64,000 nucleotides of DNA, from the NCBI RefSeq assembly GCF_004770765.1, contig NZ_RQFK01000011.1:434001-498000 (forward strand), given 5' to 3'. This stretch comes from Leptospira noumeaensis (lineage in GTDB: Bacteria > Spirochaetota > Leptospiria > Leptospirales > Leptospiraceae). Under the pieces are notes generated by a model. It was not told where the DNA came from. It did not search any database and saw only the letters and a program-made list of their open reading frames with translations. Numbering within the stretch: the stretch's first letter is position 1; the number at the start of each line of letters is the position of its first letter. Both the position numbers and the translations under genes were made by a program. This document shows positions 29,948-38,896 of this stretch, piece after piece.

Positions 29948-31347
29948 TCTTCCGGGTTTACTAACTTTACTGATCCCTGAAAAGAGGACTCTAAAACTTT
30001 CGGGCCAACAATGGTAACTATCAATTTATCTGATTGGAAATAAAGTTTACCAACACGTTTTAAATCAGCGAGAGTCAAACGGTCAATTTCCTTTCTAAAA
30101 TTTTGTAAGTAACCTTCTGGCATTTTATGATCACGTCTTCGGACTTCACTAGCAAGAGTTCTTTTATCATCTTCAAACTGGAAAACAAACTGATTGATGA
30201 TGGCATTTTTTGCACGAACCAGTTCTTCTTCTGTCAATGAATCAATGAGTTTTGGTTGGATGAGTTCTCGCATGAGGGACAAAACTTCTTTTGCCGATTC
30301 CGTTTTTGTCATCGCATAAAATTGGATGGTTCCATAGTTTTCTTGGAAATCAGTATTACTTCCAGCAGAATAAGCAAGTCCCCGGTTGTTTCGAATTTCT
30401 CTCATATAATAGGAGTTAAACCCACCTGCCCCAATGATATAATTCAAAACTTGGATGGCATAAAAATCAGGATGGTTGTGTTCAGGAAGGACTCCGATCA
30501 TCGAAATAAAGGTTTGATTGACATCTTTTACAACAAGTCGAATGTTTTTTCCTTCCTTCTTTACGTTTTCAGAAAGAATCGAAGGTGTGATGACTTCTGA
30601 TTCTAATTTCTCAGACCCAGATCCGAGTTTAGAAAAAAAACTGTCAAAGGACTTCAATTCATAATCACCAGTCACAAGAAATCTACGTTTAGGTTCTTTT
30701 AAAATTTCTGATTGGAACTCGGTTAAATCACTTAGTTTTAAGGATTCCAAGGATGAAATTTGCATGGAAGTTCCAGCAATGGTTCCACGAAACAACGATT
30801 CTTTGGCTTTTCTTGATCCGAGAGCCGTTGGATTGTCGTTTCGACGTTTGATCTCATCAGTTAACTTACCCTTGGTGGTAATTACCAAAGACTCATCCAA
30901 GTTTGGATGATCAAAAAAAGACTGAATGACCGGAAGAACATCCTTTTCTGTGGATTTTAGATAAGCGAAACTAAAAACTGTTTTTTCATAATCAATGGAT
31001 ACTGAAAAAGAAGCTCCATAAAACTCTAAGGTTTCTAAAAACTTCTCCTTTGGAAAAGTTTTGGATCCTGACAATTCCCAACTATCCTCCAATAATTTGG
31101 ATACTTCTACTGAACGTTTACCTAAATGTTTTTTTCCATGATAAACATAAAGATCTGCATACACAATGGGAAACTCTGAGTTTTTGTATGAAAAAATCTC
31201 TACACCTGACGGATGATTGATCGATGTGATTTCCGGAACTTCAAACACCAAAGGTTTGAATTGTAAATCGCGAACAAACTCTCCCATTTCGCGCGCAGAA
31301 AGATTAAAAAAACTAAGACTGAGTAAAATGACTAAAATACGTTTCAT
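29944..31347 (-). CDS. M16-family peptidase-like protein, catalytically degenerate subunit
   Basis: The 467-residue exported protein (signal MKRILVILLSLSFFNLSA) has M16 peptidase architecture: two about 220-residue domains and the R/Y substrate motif region (NNRGLAYSAGSNTDF). The zinc motif HxxEH is absent; the equivalent place reads KLLEDSWELSGS. It probably forms a heterodimer with the active subunit encoded upstream, as in PqqL/MPP-type pairs. It overlaps both neighbours by ATGA. Confidence 0.88.
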   Translation of the reverse strand: MKRILVILLSLSFFNLSAREMGEFVRDLQFKPLVFEVPEITSINHPSGVEIFSYKNSEFPIVYADLYVYHGKKHLGKRSVEVSKLLEDSWELSGSKTFPKEKFLETLEFYGASFSVSIDYEKTVFSFAYLKSTEKDVLPVIQSFFDHPNLDESLVITTKGKLTDEIKRRNDNPTALGSRKAKESLFRGTIAGTSMQISSLESLKLSDLTEFQSEILKEPKRRFLVTGDYELKSFDSFFSKLGSGSEKLESEVITPSILSENVKKEGKNIRLVVKDVNQTFISMIGVLPEHNHPDFYAIQVLNYIIGAGGFNSYYMREIRNNRGLAYSAGSNTDFQENYGTIQFYAMTKTESAKEVLSLMRELIQPKLIDSLTEEELVRAKNAIINQFVFQFEDDKRTLASEVRRRDHKMPEGYLQNFRKEIDRLTLADLKRVGKLYFQSDKLIVTIVGPKVLESSFQGSVKLVNPED

Positions 31348-32894
31348 TCTGATTTTTTCCTTACGTCTTCCAAAATACCGATGACTACTTTCTCTTTGGA
31401 AAGATAAGTGGGGACAAGGGATTGGATATCACTAGATGAGGTTTTCATAATAGAGGAATATTGGCGGAAAAGTCCCGCCCAATCTCCGTATAACAATTGA
31501 TAGTAACTCAAGAGATCGGCGATACTTGCATTTTCATCTAAGGTTTTGATAAAGTCAGAAACCATTTGATTTTTTACTTTATCCAGTTCTTCTTTAGGAA
31601 CTCCCTTTTCTTTGATTTTGGAAAGTTCTTCCCAGATGATACTTTCTATGACTTCTGGTTTGGCATCTTCTCTCGGTTTTATAAAAAATACAAAATAGTT
31701 TTGGTATCTTTCTCCTGGATAACCATTGGCCGCTCCCACACTGAGTGCCAATTTTTCTTCCAACACAAGGCGTTTGTACAACCTGGAACCAGTTCCAGAA
31801 GTAAGGACTGTGGACAATACATCAAAAGAGGAATTGTCTTTATGAGGGTATGGGGGTTTTAGAAAACCCATCATCATTTGGCTTCCTGAAGGGTGATAGA
31901 CTTTGAATCTTTTTTCACCGGGAAAAGATTTTTCTTCCACCTTTTGGATAGGTCTTGATTTCCCTGGTTTTAATTCAGAAAAATACTTTCGAATGATGGA
32001 CTCTGTTTCATCAAAATCAAACTGACCGACAATAGAAATCACCATTCGATCAGGGGTATAATGTTTTTGAAAGAATGCTTTTGTGTCTTCTATCTTCAAA
32101 AAAGGAAGACCTGTGGAATAACCAATGACAGGTTTTCTATAAGGATGGCTTTCAAAAGCGATGGAAAAAAATTTCTCGCGAAGGACACCAGCTCCACTAT
32201 CGTCTGTTCGCATCCGACGTTCTTCGATCACAACATCTCTTTCTGTATAGTATTCGCGTAAAATCGGATGTTTCAACCGATCAGATTCAATTTTTGCCCA
32301 AACTTCAATTCGGTTGTTGGGAAGTTGGATTTGGTAATTGGTAACATCTTGGGAAGTATAGGCATTGAATCCTACTTCCCCGTTTTGTTCATAAATATAA
32401 GAATCTTCGTTTTTTACAATGAACTCATCTTGTAATTGGATGAGATTTTTTAATCGGCGTTCCAAGGTTTCTTTTTCATTTTGTAAAGAAGTGGGAACTG
32501 ACTCACCACGAGTTGTCAAATCACGAATTTTAAGTTTGAGATCATCGAGTTCCGTTCCCCAAACTTCGATTTGTTTTTGGTATTTTTCTTCTTTTTCGTA
32601 ATTCGAAGTTCCTACTGTTTTTGTACCTTTGAATAACATATGTTCCAAAAGGTGGGCGGTTCCTGCTTCTTCTGGGGTTTCATCCACCGCACCCACAAGA
32701 AATTTAATGTACAAAGCCACTGTGGGAGAAGTTCCCCGTTTCATCATGACAACGGTGAGTCCATTGTCCAAACGAACGGTTTTTATCTTTTCACGAAACT
32801 GGGATTCAGAGGTTCCAAAAAATTGGTCCTGAGAGAAAAGAGGTAAAAATTGTAGAGAAAAACAAAGGAAAAAGATTCGTAATTTCGACATCAT
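31344..32894 (-). CDS. M16-family zinc peptidase, active subunit
   Basis: The 516-residue exported peptidase has a signal peptide (KLRIFFLCFSLQFLPLFS). The inverted zinc motif is AHLLEHMLFKGT (HxxEH) and the distal Glu ligand is in the EIERR-like VVIEERRMRTDD region after NAYTSQDVTNY. A charged coiled insertion (residues about 100-150) sits between the zinc motif and NAYTS. It heads the minus-strand envelope operon. The divergent lipoprotein starts only about 20 bp away, so promoters must extend into coding sequence. Confidence 0.92.
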   Translation of the reverse strand: MMSKLRIFFLCFSLQFLPLFSQDQFFGTSESQFREKIKTVRLDNGLTVVMMKRGTSPTVALYIKFLVGAVDETPEEAGTAHLLEHMLFKGTKTVGTSNYEKEEKYQKQIEVWGTELDDLKLKIRDLTTRGESVPTSLQNEKETLERRLKNLIQLQDEFIVKNEDSYIYEQNGEVGFNAYTSQDVTNYQIQLPNNRIEVWAKIESDRLKHPILREYYTERDVVIEERRMRTDDSGAGVLREKFFSIAFESHPYRKPVIGYSTGLPFLKIEDTKAFFQKHYTPDRMVISIVGQFDFDETESIIRKYFSELKPGKSRPIQKVEEKSFPGEKRFKVYHPSGSQMMMGFLKPPYPHKDNSSFDVLSTVLTSGTGSRLYKRLVLEEKLALSVGAANGYPGERYQNYFVFFIKPREDAKPEVIESIIWEELSKIKEKGVPKEELDKVKNQMVSDFIKTLDENASIADLLSYYQLLYGDWAGLFRQYSSIMKTSSSDIQSLVPTYLSKEKVVIGILEDVRKKSE

Positions 32895-32915
32895 CTACTA
32901 GTCTTGAAGTTGGAA

Positions 32916-33626
32916 ATGGTTCGTAAACTTCTAATTTTAAGCCTCTTTTGTTCATGCCGCCTCTTCACCATTGCAGATCCGAATTATATAGAAAGGGCCC
33001 TGCAAAACGAAACAGACGAAGGATTTATCTCGCGTGAATTCTTCCAAATCAAAGTAGAAATCCCTGTCACATACAAAGAACTTTCAGGAGTGGCAAGACG
33101 AGAAGACTGCAAACGCCGTGCCTTTGTCCAAAGAGAAGTTTTGAGTTTACCTTACCTAATGAAAATCCAAAGACAGAAACATCAGTTTGGTGAAGGTTTC
33201 AAAGAATACGCTCAATCGTTGGAAGGGAAAGATAGGGAGACAAGACTACGCTCCAATGCTCCACAAAGCCAAACAGCAACCGCAGGTACGAGTATGGGCA
33301 CAGGGTCACAACCAAACACCCCCCAAACCACAACTCCCTCAGAGGTTGCCTCTGGGACACAACCGAACCAAGGGTTATCCACTACAAATTCTCCCCAATC
33401 CCAAACGGGAACCCAGAACCTAGGCGAAGTTAGGGGGAATCCCCAAAATCTAAAAGAGAACACAATCGAAAACACTCATAACTTTGCTTGGTTTTTTGAC
33501 GGTCTCATCCTTTACAAAGAAGATTACACTGACCGCACAAAATGTGCTTTCCTATTCCGCAACATCCAACCTAAATTAATGGAACGAGTGGAGAAAACTC
33601 CGCTCTTAGAACCTAGGAAACTGTAA
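32916..33626 (+). CDS. Putative lipoprotein with Gln/Thr/Pro-rich linker
   Basis: About 236 residues from ATG 32916 (an in-frame TTG at 32904 is the alternative). The signal MVRKLLILSLFCSC gives a lipobox-like site. The middle (residues about 115-185) is a low-complexity Gln-Thr-Ser-Pro linker; the flanks are charged and contain paired cysteines (REDCKRR, TKCAFLF). Family unknown. It abuts the next lipoprotein gene (stop 33626, start 33627), so the two form an operon. Confidence 0.72.
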   Translation: MVRKLLILSLFCSCRLFTIADPNYIERALQNETDEGFISREFFQIKVEIPVTYKELSGVARREDCKRRAFVQREVLSLPYLMKIQRQKHQFGEGFKEYAQSLEGKDRETRLRSNAPQSQTATAGTSMGTGSQPNTPQTTTPSEVASGTQPNQGLSTTNSPQSQTGTQNLGEVRGNPQNLKENTIENTHNFAWFFDGLILYKEDYTDRTKCAFLFRNIQPKLMERVEKTPLLEPRKL

Positions 33627-34055
33627 ATGAACAAAACTATATCAAGGATGATTCTATCTTTTGCCATTCTCACTTTTGTTTGGAGTTGTAAATCCAAAGA
33701 AACCAAAGAAGTTCCACAAACAAAAGATACAGAAAACGAAGTGATTCTCGAATTTACAAAAGCAAAGGAAGGATTCCTTTCTGAATCATTGTTCCAAGTA
33801 GCTGTATCTAGTGTTCTTCCCTCTGAATCAGAAAGAACAGAAGAAGCAAAAACCATTGCGGAACAAAAATCTCTCAACTTGTTAAAAACATTTACCATCC
33901 CCAATCTTTCCGATAAGGGACGTAAAGAATTACGTGAGATTTCTAAAGAAGGAAAAATTGTAGATAAGAACGTTTCTGTGGGAGGAAGGTATTTTTTCTT
34001 ATACCAAATCCAAAAACCAAACTTAAAACGCCTAGTGACAAAAGACTTAGAATAA
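33627..34055 (+). CDS. Small putative lipoprotein
   Basis: The 142-residue precursor has signal MILSFAILTFVWSC and a mature Cys followed by KSKETKEV. The rest is charged, helical and of unknown family. It directly follows the preceding lipoprotein gene. A hairpin including its stop codon (34043-34068, 11 bp with one bulge) may end transcription for both convergent genes. Confidence 0.7.
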   Translation: MNKTISRMILSFAILTFVWSCKSKETKEVPQTKDTENEVILEFTKAKEGFLSESLFQVAVSSVLPSESERTEEAKTIAEQKSLNLLKTFTIPNLSDKGRKELREISKEGKIVDKNVSVGGRYFFLYQIQKPNLKRLVTKDLE

Positions 34056-34071
34056 AATTCTTAAGTCTTAG

Positions 34072-34500
34072 TTAGATAGAAAATGATTTGTTTACCTTAG
34101 CTGGGATACAAATGTTCTTCACAAAGTTACAATAAAACAATTTCCCATCTAGTTGCAACTTTCCCTTACCTTCCACTTGGAAGGTTAAGGGTTTTACATA
34201 CTCAAAGTATTCTGTTTTTTTCGGGTGCACTGGCCCTTTCAATTTTAAATCTGCATTTAGAACTTTTAAACCATCAGCACCTGACAAAAAAATGCGATGT
34301 GGTGCTTCCATTTGAAACCCATAGTCTTTTGGTAAATATAGTTCCAACTCATATTTTCCCGCTGACTTCGGTTTGACAGAAATTTCAATGGGATGGGCAT
34401 CTAGGGGATCGGCTTTCAGGTCATTCAAAATGAGATCCCGAAAACCAAATCCTAAAGAAACCAAAAGAAATAACAAACTAAAATTCCGAAATTGTTTCAT
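34072..34500 (-). CDS. Exported DsbD N-domain-like protein
   Basis: 142 residues from ATG 34500, chosen because the signal peptide (FRNFSLLFLLVSLGFGF) begins there and the longer frame would overlap the methyltransferase gene. The mature part is a beta-rich domain (VKPKSAGKYELELYLPKDYG) ending in FYCNFVKNICIPAK, a CxxxxxxC pattern much like the C-x5-C of the DsbD alpha domain. A thiol-disulfide role is an inference. No DsbD membrane domain is adjacent. Confidence 0.68.
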   Translation of the reverse strand: MKQFRNFSLLFLLVSLGFGFRDLILNDLKADPLDAHPIEISVKPKSAGKYELELYLPKDYGFQMEAPHRIFLSGADGLKVLNADLKLKGPVHPKKTEYFEYVKPLTFQVEGKGKLQLDGKLFYCNFVKNICIPAKVNKSFSI

Positions 34501-34513
34501 ACAAAGATTAGAC

Positions 34514-35671
34514 TTATAAAACTTTTCGTAAAACCACACAACGGTTGGAATTTGTGCCTTTTTCGTTATTGGAAACTTGCCAACAATTGGAAAGTTTTGT
34601 GAAACTTTGGGTATGGACATAGGTTTTATTCCAAACAAGACCTGTTCCCTCTGCCATCCGAACCACATCCTCATCCAAATAAAGAATCGAATTTCCTTTT
34701 TTGACTTCGCCCACTTCCATTACCATATAGGATCCTTTTTTTAAGACCCTAGCCGATTCCTTTAAAGTGGATCGAATGAACTCATTCCAATCATTTAAAT
34801 TACTAAAGATACTGAGTTTTCTGTCTTTTGACTTTTTAATGTCGAGAAACCAGTGGCGTAACCAATTGTCTCCCTCATAGTCCACCTTATCAAGGAAAGG
34901 TGGTGAAGTCACAATTAAATCTACCGATTCCGATTCGATATCAGGAACAGAATTTGCTGAATTTAAGGAATACAAATTGTTTTTAGAAAATTCATGATAA
35001 AACGGTGGAATTGGTAATGCCAAATCTCGTTTCATCTTTTGATAAATTCGAGGTTTGATCGGACGATATTCTGGAGATTGTCCACGTTTGATATTATTTT
35101 TAGCCTGAGCTTCCGGTGGAATTGATACTTGTGGAAAAGTATACACCGAAAAAAATCCCGTGCTGTGGCCATGTAACCTAGAGAGCGCAATGAGTGAAAT
35201 AAACTTCATTTCTACGGACTGATCTTCCGCCATCAGGAGTTTTAAATTTTTAATTTCTCTTAATGTTCTTGGATGAAAAAAAGGAAGTAGGTTTACATCG
35301 AATGGATCATCTTCTACTTCCTTGTCTAAATCTAAAGAGTTTAATTTTTTCTCTAAGTCTTCTAGTTTGGGAACATATTGTCTAGCACTGGCAAGGAAAA
35401 TAGACAACGGGTGGATGTCGTTATGAACTGCCACATGTCCTTCAATGTTTGCTTGAATGGCAGTAGTTCCCCTACCACCAAACGGATCATAAACGACCCT
35501 ATTTTTCTTTTTTAGAAATTCCCTCATAAAAAAAGAAGGAAGTTCTGGCTTAAATGATGCTCTATAACTTACGGTATGATGAATTGGATGTCCTTGGCGT
35601 TGTTTTGCAGTCCAAAACTCACCAAATACAATTTTATCGGAATCCTTTAGTAATCTGCCTGCTCCTGCCAT
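34514..35671 (-). CDS. Site-specific DNA methyltransferase (N4-C/N6-A type, orphan)
   Basis: About 385 residues. AdoMet-binding motif I is [15 protein letters not shown] at about residue 60, and the catalytic motif IV is VTSPPFLD at about residue 255. Motif X-like [13 protein letters not shown] precedes motif I, so the order is X-I-variable region-IV. TSPPF favours N4-cytosine or N6-adenine methylation; the target is unknown. No restriction gene is next to it, so it is probably an orphan. The start may be ATG 35671 or TTG 35680; AGGAGG lies 12 or 3 nt upstream. It sits right beside the accessory island. Confidence 0.82.
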   Translation of the reverse strand: MAGAGRLLKDSDKIVFGEFWTAKQRQGHPIHHTVSYRASFKPELPSFFMREFLKKKNRVVYDPFGGRGTTAIQANIEGHVAVHNDIHPLSIFLASARQYVPKLEDLEKKLNSLDLDKEVEDDPFDVNLLPFFHPRTLREIKNLKLLMAEDQSVEMKFISLIALSRLHGHSTGFFSVYTFPQVSIPPEAQAKNNIKRGQSPEYRPIKPRIYQKMKRDLALPIPPFYHEFSKNNLYSLNSANSVPDIESESVDLIVTSPPFLDKVDYEGDNWLRHWFLDIKKSKDRKLSIFSNLNDWNEFIRSTLKESARVLKKGSYMVMEVGEVKKGNSILYLDEDVVRMAEGTGLVWNKTYVHTQSFTKLSNCWQVSNNEKGTNSNRCVVLRKVL

Positions 35672-35683
35672 CCTTTGCAAAAG

Positions 35684-35713
35684 CCTCCTCTCTCTTTATA
35701 GAAAGATCGGAGG
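35684..35713 (-). promoter_or_regulatory. Hairpin sequestering the methyltransferase ribosome site
   Basis: In minus-strand RNA CCTCC (35713-35709) can pair with GGAGG (35688-35684), and TCTTT with AAAGA inside it, around a 4-nt loop. The paired GGAGG is the ribosome site of the methyltransferase, so translation could be limited by folding. Read from sequence; regulation is inferred. Confidence 0.35.
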
Positions 35714-35783
35714 AAAGGCGAATTCTAAATTGGATTTTTATTAAAAGCTATGGGACATAGTGTTTGGGATTGGGGAAGAAGGA

Positions 35784-35979
35784 ATGCACCGTTTATAATT
35801 CAAATCGAATTTCCAGCCATTGCATGATCTTAACATCTACTCCAAATTAGATACAAAAAAGACTCATTCATATGCAGATGATTTCCATCAAACAATCAAA
35901 GATGGTGTGTTCTATGTTGGTTTAAGTATTCAAAGTGAAATACTTTTGGGCTTCAGAAAAAAGAAAAAAGACAATGTTG
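35784..35979 (+). mobile_element. IS-end relic, copy 1 (transposase N-terminus, decayed)
   Basis: This stretch aligns over most of its length, in opposite orientation, with 38312-38041. Both share two about 27-nt repeats (here 35785-35811 and 35821-35847), the CTACTCCAAATTA segment, the coding motif TATTCAAAG..GAAATAC..TTGGGCTTC and an inner end of AAAAAAGACAATGTTG. The transposase frame is disrupted here, and about 78 nt found in copy 2 are missing, consistent with deletion between short A/G repeats. There is no intact gene in 35.68-36.0 kb. Confidence 0.65.
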
Positions 35980-36015
35980 ACAGCAAAGGGACACTTAGTA
36001 AACCATAACAAGTGA

Positions 36016-36953
36016 TATACGAAAAACAGAATTGTCAAGGGTTATGTTATCTTTCTATTTACTTTTGGACTGCTGTCCTTTGGCTGCGAGAAAAAAGAAG
36101 CCACGAGCCAAAGTGAAGCGTTGCTTACTGTATTACTAGCTGATGCCTATCTTATCCTGTTTGTTCTTCGTTTACCCCAGAAACAGCGACATTGCTGACT
36201 GATAGGTCTTCTGGATATTATAGTTCTTGGAATGGAATTAATGCACCTGTATCTGTTCCGCCAGGTAAAAAATGTTACTTTAAATTTATCGCTCCATCAT
36301 CCAATTCTTATGCATTTGGCTCTGATTTTCTTCGCAATCCTTCATTAATTTATCACATTGGCCTTGTCAACAAATCAAATACTACGCAACCGAGCACTTC
36401 CTCATCCTTTGATAGTGAAAATATATTCACTAACCTCCCATCTTCTGATACAACCAACCAATACAAGTTTTACCAAAAATCAAATGCCTCAACATTGATT
36501 GTAGCAGATGGAACAAATTGTACATCAAATTGCCCTGTTTATTTTACTATTACTAAAAATACCAAAACAGGCGATTGTTCCTCGACTAGAGGATCTCAAA
36601 TTATGGCAACATCTCCCTTTGTTTTAAGGTTTGATGATACACAAGTTTCTATACCGTCGACTGGCTCTTTTTTTGACTGTTATTATCTTTTTATCTCTCC
36701 CAAAGATACGGTATCACAATTCACTCAAACTAAAACATACCTTGCTGGCAGTGCTGTTTCAATGGTACTCTCAGTTTCTGCACCTGTGACTGCTGTTACA
36801 ACAACGTTTGCAAGTGCTGCCACGAATACCGACACGACCACGGCCACAGTCAATGGACTTTCCACATCAGCGGGGCAAGGACGCTACGTAAAAGCAACTT
36901 TTTCAAACACAAATGACAGCCAAAATTCTTTCAATCTTTCGAATAGCTATTAA
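36016..36953 (+). pseudogene. Frameshifted lipoprotein gene
   Basis: From about 36034 one frame encodes a lipoprotein-like leader (VIFLFTFGLLSFGC, then EKKEATSQSEALLTVLLADAY). The reading then continues only in a frame shifted by one base (PVCSSFTPETATLLTDRSS and onward to 36953, about 260 residues, Ser/Thr-rich, beta-type). The switch falls near 36150-36160, and no ATG/GTG/TTG start is in frame with the leader. The secreted Ser/Thr-rich body resembles leptospiral surface lipoproteins, but function is unknown. It is inactive unless frameshifting occurs. Confidence 0.65.
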
Positions 36954-36987
36954 GACAATCAGGCGATTGAATCTCCGGAAAACGTTT

Positions 36988-37030
36988 TGTTGTAAGCCAA
37001 AAATAATTTAATTATTTAAGGCTTACAACA
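36988..37030. terminator. Long perfect hairpin, probable bidirectional terminator
   Basis: An 11-bp perfect stem (TGTTGTAAGCC/GGCTTACAACA) continues after an AA/AA internal loop into an 8-bp A/T stem (AAATAATT/AATTATTT). It lies between a plus-strand gene ending at 36953 and a minus-strand gene ending at 37103, as expected of a two-way terminator. Confidence 0.6.
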
Positions 37031-37102
37031 TTCTAATTTTGATCGCAAAGAATATATGGCCCGTTGGAACCCTGTTATTTCTTTGCCGCGCGATCATAAG
37101 AA

Positions 37103-37618
37103 TTAGAATTGGAAAAATTTAGAAAGCCAACCTTTGTCCTGGTTAGGCATATTCTCTTGATTGTCTGATTTCTTGAGTTCCTCGACCCATTGATTAAAAA
37201 TATCTCCAGCGGTCCATTCTTTATGATTTGTATAATGAAGGTCATAACTAATATCATTATTTAACTTACCAGTCTTTGGAAAGTAGGCCATTTTCAATAA
37301 TGTGGGAACTTCTCGTTTAGCTTGTAAAAAGAGTTCCCTTACTTCTTTCAAAGATTTCCCCCCTTCTCGCAGAAGAGAAATAACCCTTGCATCGCTAAGG
37401 TCATATTTCTTTTTCGAAGCAACATTCAGCTTATGAACTTCTGCTAATTTGCCATTAATTCTGTAAATAAGTTCGTATGCGATTATATTTCCCTCTAAGG
37501 AACCGAATACGTAAATTGTATCCACTTCCTTTTTATTAAAATTTACAAATTCAAATGCAATCTCTACCATCTGTTGGCAGAGATCTTGAAATTGTTGATC
37601 AAATTCAATTGTGGGCAT
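37103..37618 (-). CDS. Putative immunity-type protein (DUF600/YezG-like)
   Basis: The 171-residue acidic cytosolic protein has no signal peptide. The pattern KEVDTIYVFGSLEGNIIAYEL followed by YRINGKLAEVHKL and a C-terminal FPKTGKLNNDISYDLHY resembles the YezG/DUF600 immunity proteins that neutralise LXG- or CDI-type toxins. This is a weak family call. No toxin gene is next to it. It lies between inverted IS relics with a second immunity-like gene 71 bp upstream. Confidence 0.6.
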   Translation of the reverse strand: MPTIEFDQQFQDLCQQMVEIAFEFVNFNKKEVDTIYVFGSLEGNIIAYELIYRINGKLAEVHKLNVASKKKYDLSDARVISLLREGGKSLKEVRELFLQAKREVPTLLKMAYFPKTGKLNNDISYDLHYTNHKEWTAGDIFNQWVEELKKSDNQENMPNQDKGWLSKFFQF

Positions 37619-37689
37619 AATTAACCTCTGATAACATTTTGTTAGCTGCTATATTTGATTGGCCTTCGAAGGTCAAGTTAGCCTTAGGA

Positions 37690-38031
37690 CTAAGGAAAGT
37701 CTTTTAAATAATCTTCAATTTCGGTATAGATCTTATCTTTAAGAATACTTGCATATTGAATTTCAAATCCATCACCTAATTCTTCTTTTAGCTTCATCCA
37801 TATCTCAACACCTCCAGATTCGAATTCTAGCGATTCCTCTTCTGAAAATTCAATGGAATCAGGAGGGTATTCTGAATCATAACCCTTATCATACCATTTT
37901 CTCCAGTTCTCAAGTTTTCTTTTTAGCTTGTTACTTAATTTGAGTTCATTTTCCTTAAAGGGATCTCCCGTACTATCAAAAAAACCTTCCTCATTCAGTA
38001 TCCATATTGGATAACATTGCACCTCTGCCAT
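37690..38031 (-). CDS. Small acidic immunity-like protein
   Basis: The 113-residue protein begins MAEVQCYPIWILNEEGFFD and has an LSNKLKRKLENWRKWYD helix, then SIEFSEEESLEFESGG and LKEELGDGFEIQYAS. The order (Trp/Gly N-term, LS..L...L..W, then ELG..(Y/F)EV.Y) is seen in orphan immunity-like proteins of polymorphic toxin loci. Assignment is tentative. The ATG is about 10 bp inside the inner edge of IS relic copy 2, so its promoter may lie in the relic. Confidence 0.6.
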   Translation of the reverse strand: MAEVQCYPIWILNEEGFFDSTGDPFKENELKLSNKLKRKLENWRKWYDKGYDSEYPPDSIEFSEEESLEFESGGVEIWMKLKEELGDGFEIQYASILKDKIYTEIEDYLKDFP

Positions 38032-38040
38032 TAGTTTGAC

Positions 38041-38312
38041 AACATTGTCTTTTTTCTTTCAAAGGACTGTTCTGGCATAAGACCGATTAAATCCAGTAGC
38101 TTCAATGAACTGATCGAGTATCAGGCTTTTTTCTTTTTTCGAAGCCCAAAGGTATTTCTCTTTGAATACTTGAACCATCATAGAACGCACCATCAACGAT
38201 TCACTCATGGACATCACCTGTACATGAGTGAATCGTTTCCTTAATTAATTTGGAGTAGATTTTAAGATGATGCAACGACTAGTGTTTCGAGTAGATTATT
38301 ACGTGATGCAGT
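38041..38312 (-). mobile_element. IS-end relic, copy 2 (transposase N-terminal fragment)
   Basis: Reading leftward, the outer end has two about 27-nt repeats (38284-38310 and 38248-38274) of the type found at IS ends. A 51-codon fragment follows (38214-38059: MSMSESLMVRSMM, ILDQFIEATGFNRSYARTVL, stop). ILDEF/QF-x-E-x-TG(F/Y)NR(S/K)YA is the N-terminal signature of a DDE integrase-type transposase. The rest of the transposase is absent. It is inverted relative to copy 1. Confidence 0.7.
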
Positions 38313-38318
38313 GAGAAG

Positions 38319-38896
38319 CTACTTAAAGAATAACTTTTTTCCACTTTGTACTTCACTTACAAATTTTCTTTCATTTTCAGAAAGTGGTATTTGAAGACTA
38401 CAATCTGAATTCTGCGTATAAATCGCAATATAAACAGAAGGGTCTAAGGCTTTTCCAATTTCATAACGGTTCATTAATGCATCCTTATTTGCCAAGGAAT
38501 TACAATCAGAATCAAAACTGAAAACTGTAAATTTTATGCGATAGTTATTGTGCTTCAGGAAAGGATCATTATCCTCATTTAAACCATCAAAAATAGAATT
38601 TGGTCATATGCATCAATAACACATCTATCATAGTTTTTTGCTATATCTCTAATCCCTGATTTGAGGCTAGTAAGTTTCCATTGATTACTTTTTCTTATAG
38701 CTATAGGATCACACTCAAGAAATGACCAGTTTAAACAAATAGTTTGGGTCTCTTCCGATTGATTCATTACTTCAAGCGAACATCCTGCTTGTGAAAAAAA
38801 GATAGTTGCTAAGAAAACGCTTGACCTTTCGAAATCTGGCTCTGGAAGAGGTAGACAACTCATTAAAATTAGATTAAAAGCTAAGAGTTTTCTCAT
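38319..38896 (-). pseudogene. Lipoprotein gene broken at an A5/T5 run
   Basis: The 5' part (38896-38579) encodes MRKLLAFNLILMSC and a Cys-containing mature domain ending DAYDQILFLMV-stop. The frame continues one base off as FDGLNEDNDPFLKHNNYRIK down to SGKKLFFK-stop at 38319. Adding one T to the five-base run at 38589-38593 restores a single about 193-residue frame. So this is one lipoprotein gene with a homopolymer deletion. Function unknown. Confidence 0.68.

Noticed and set aside
35820..36008. 62-codon plus-strand frame
   Set aside because: It runs through the decayed IS-end relic and is out of the transposase frame; only an artefact.
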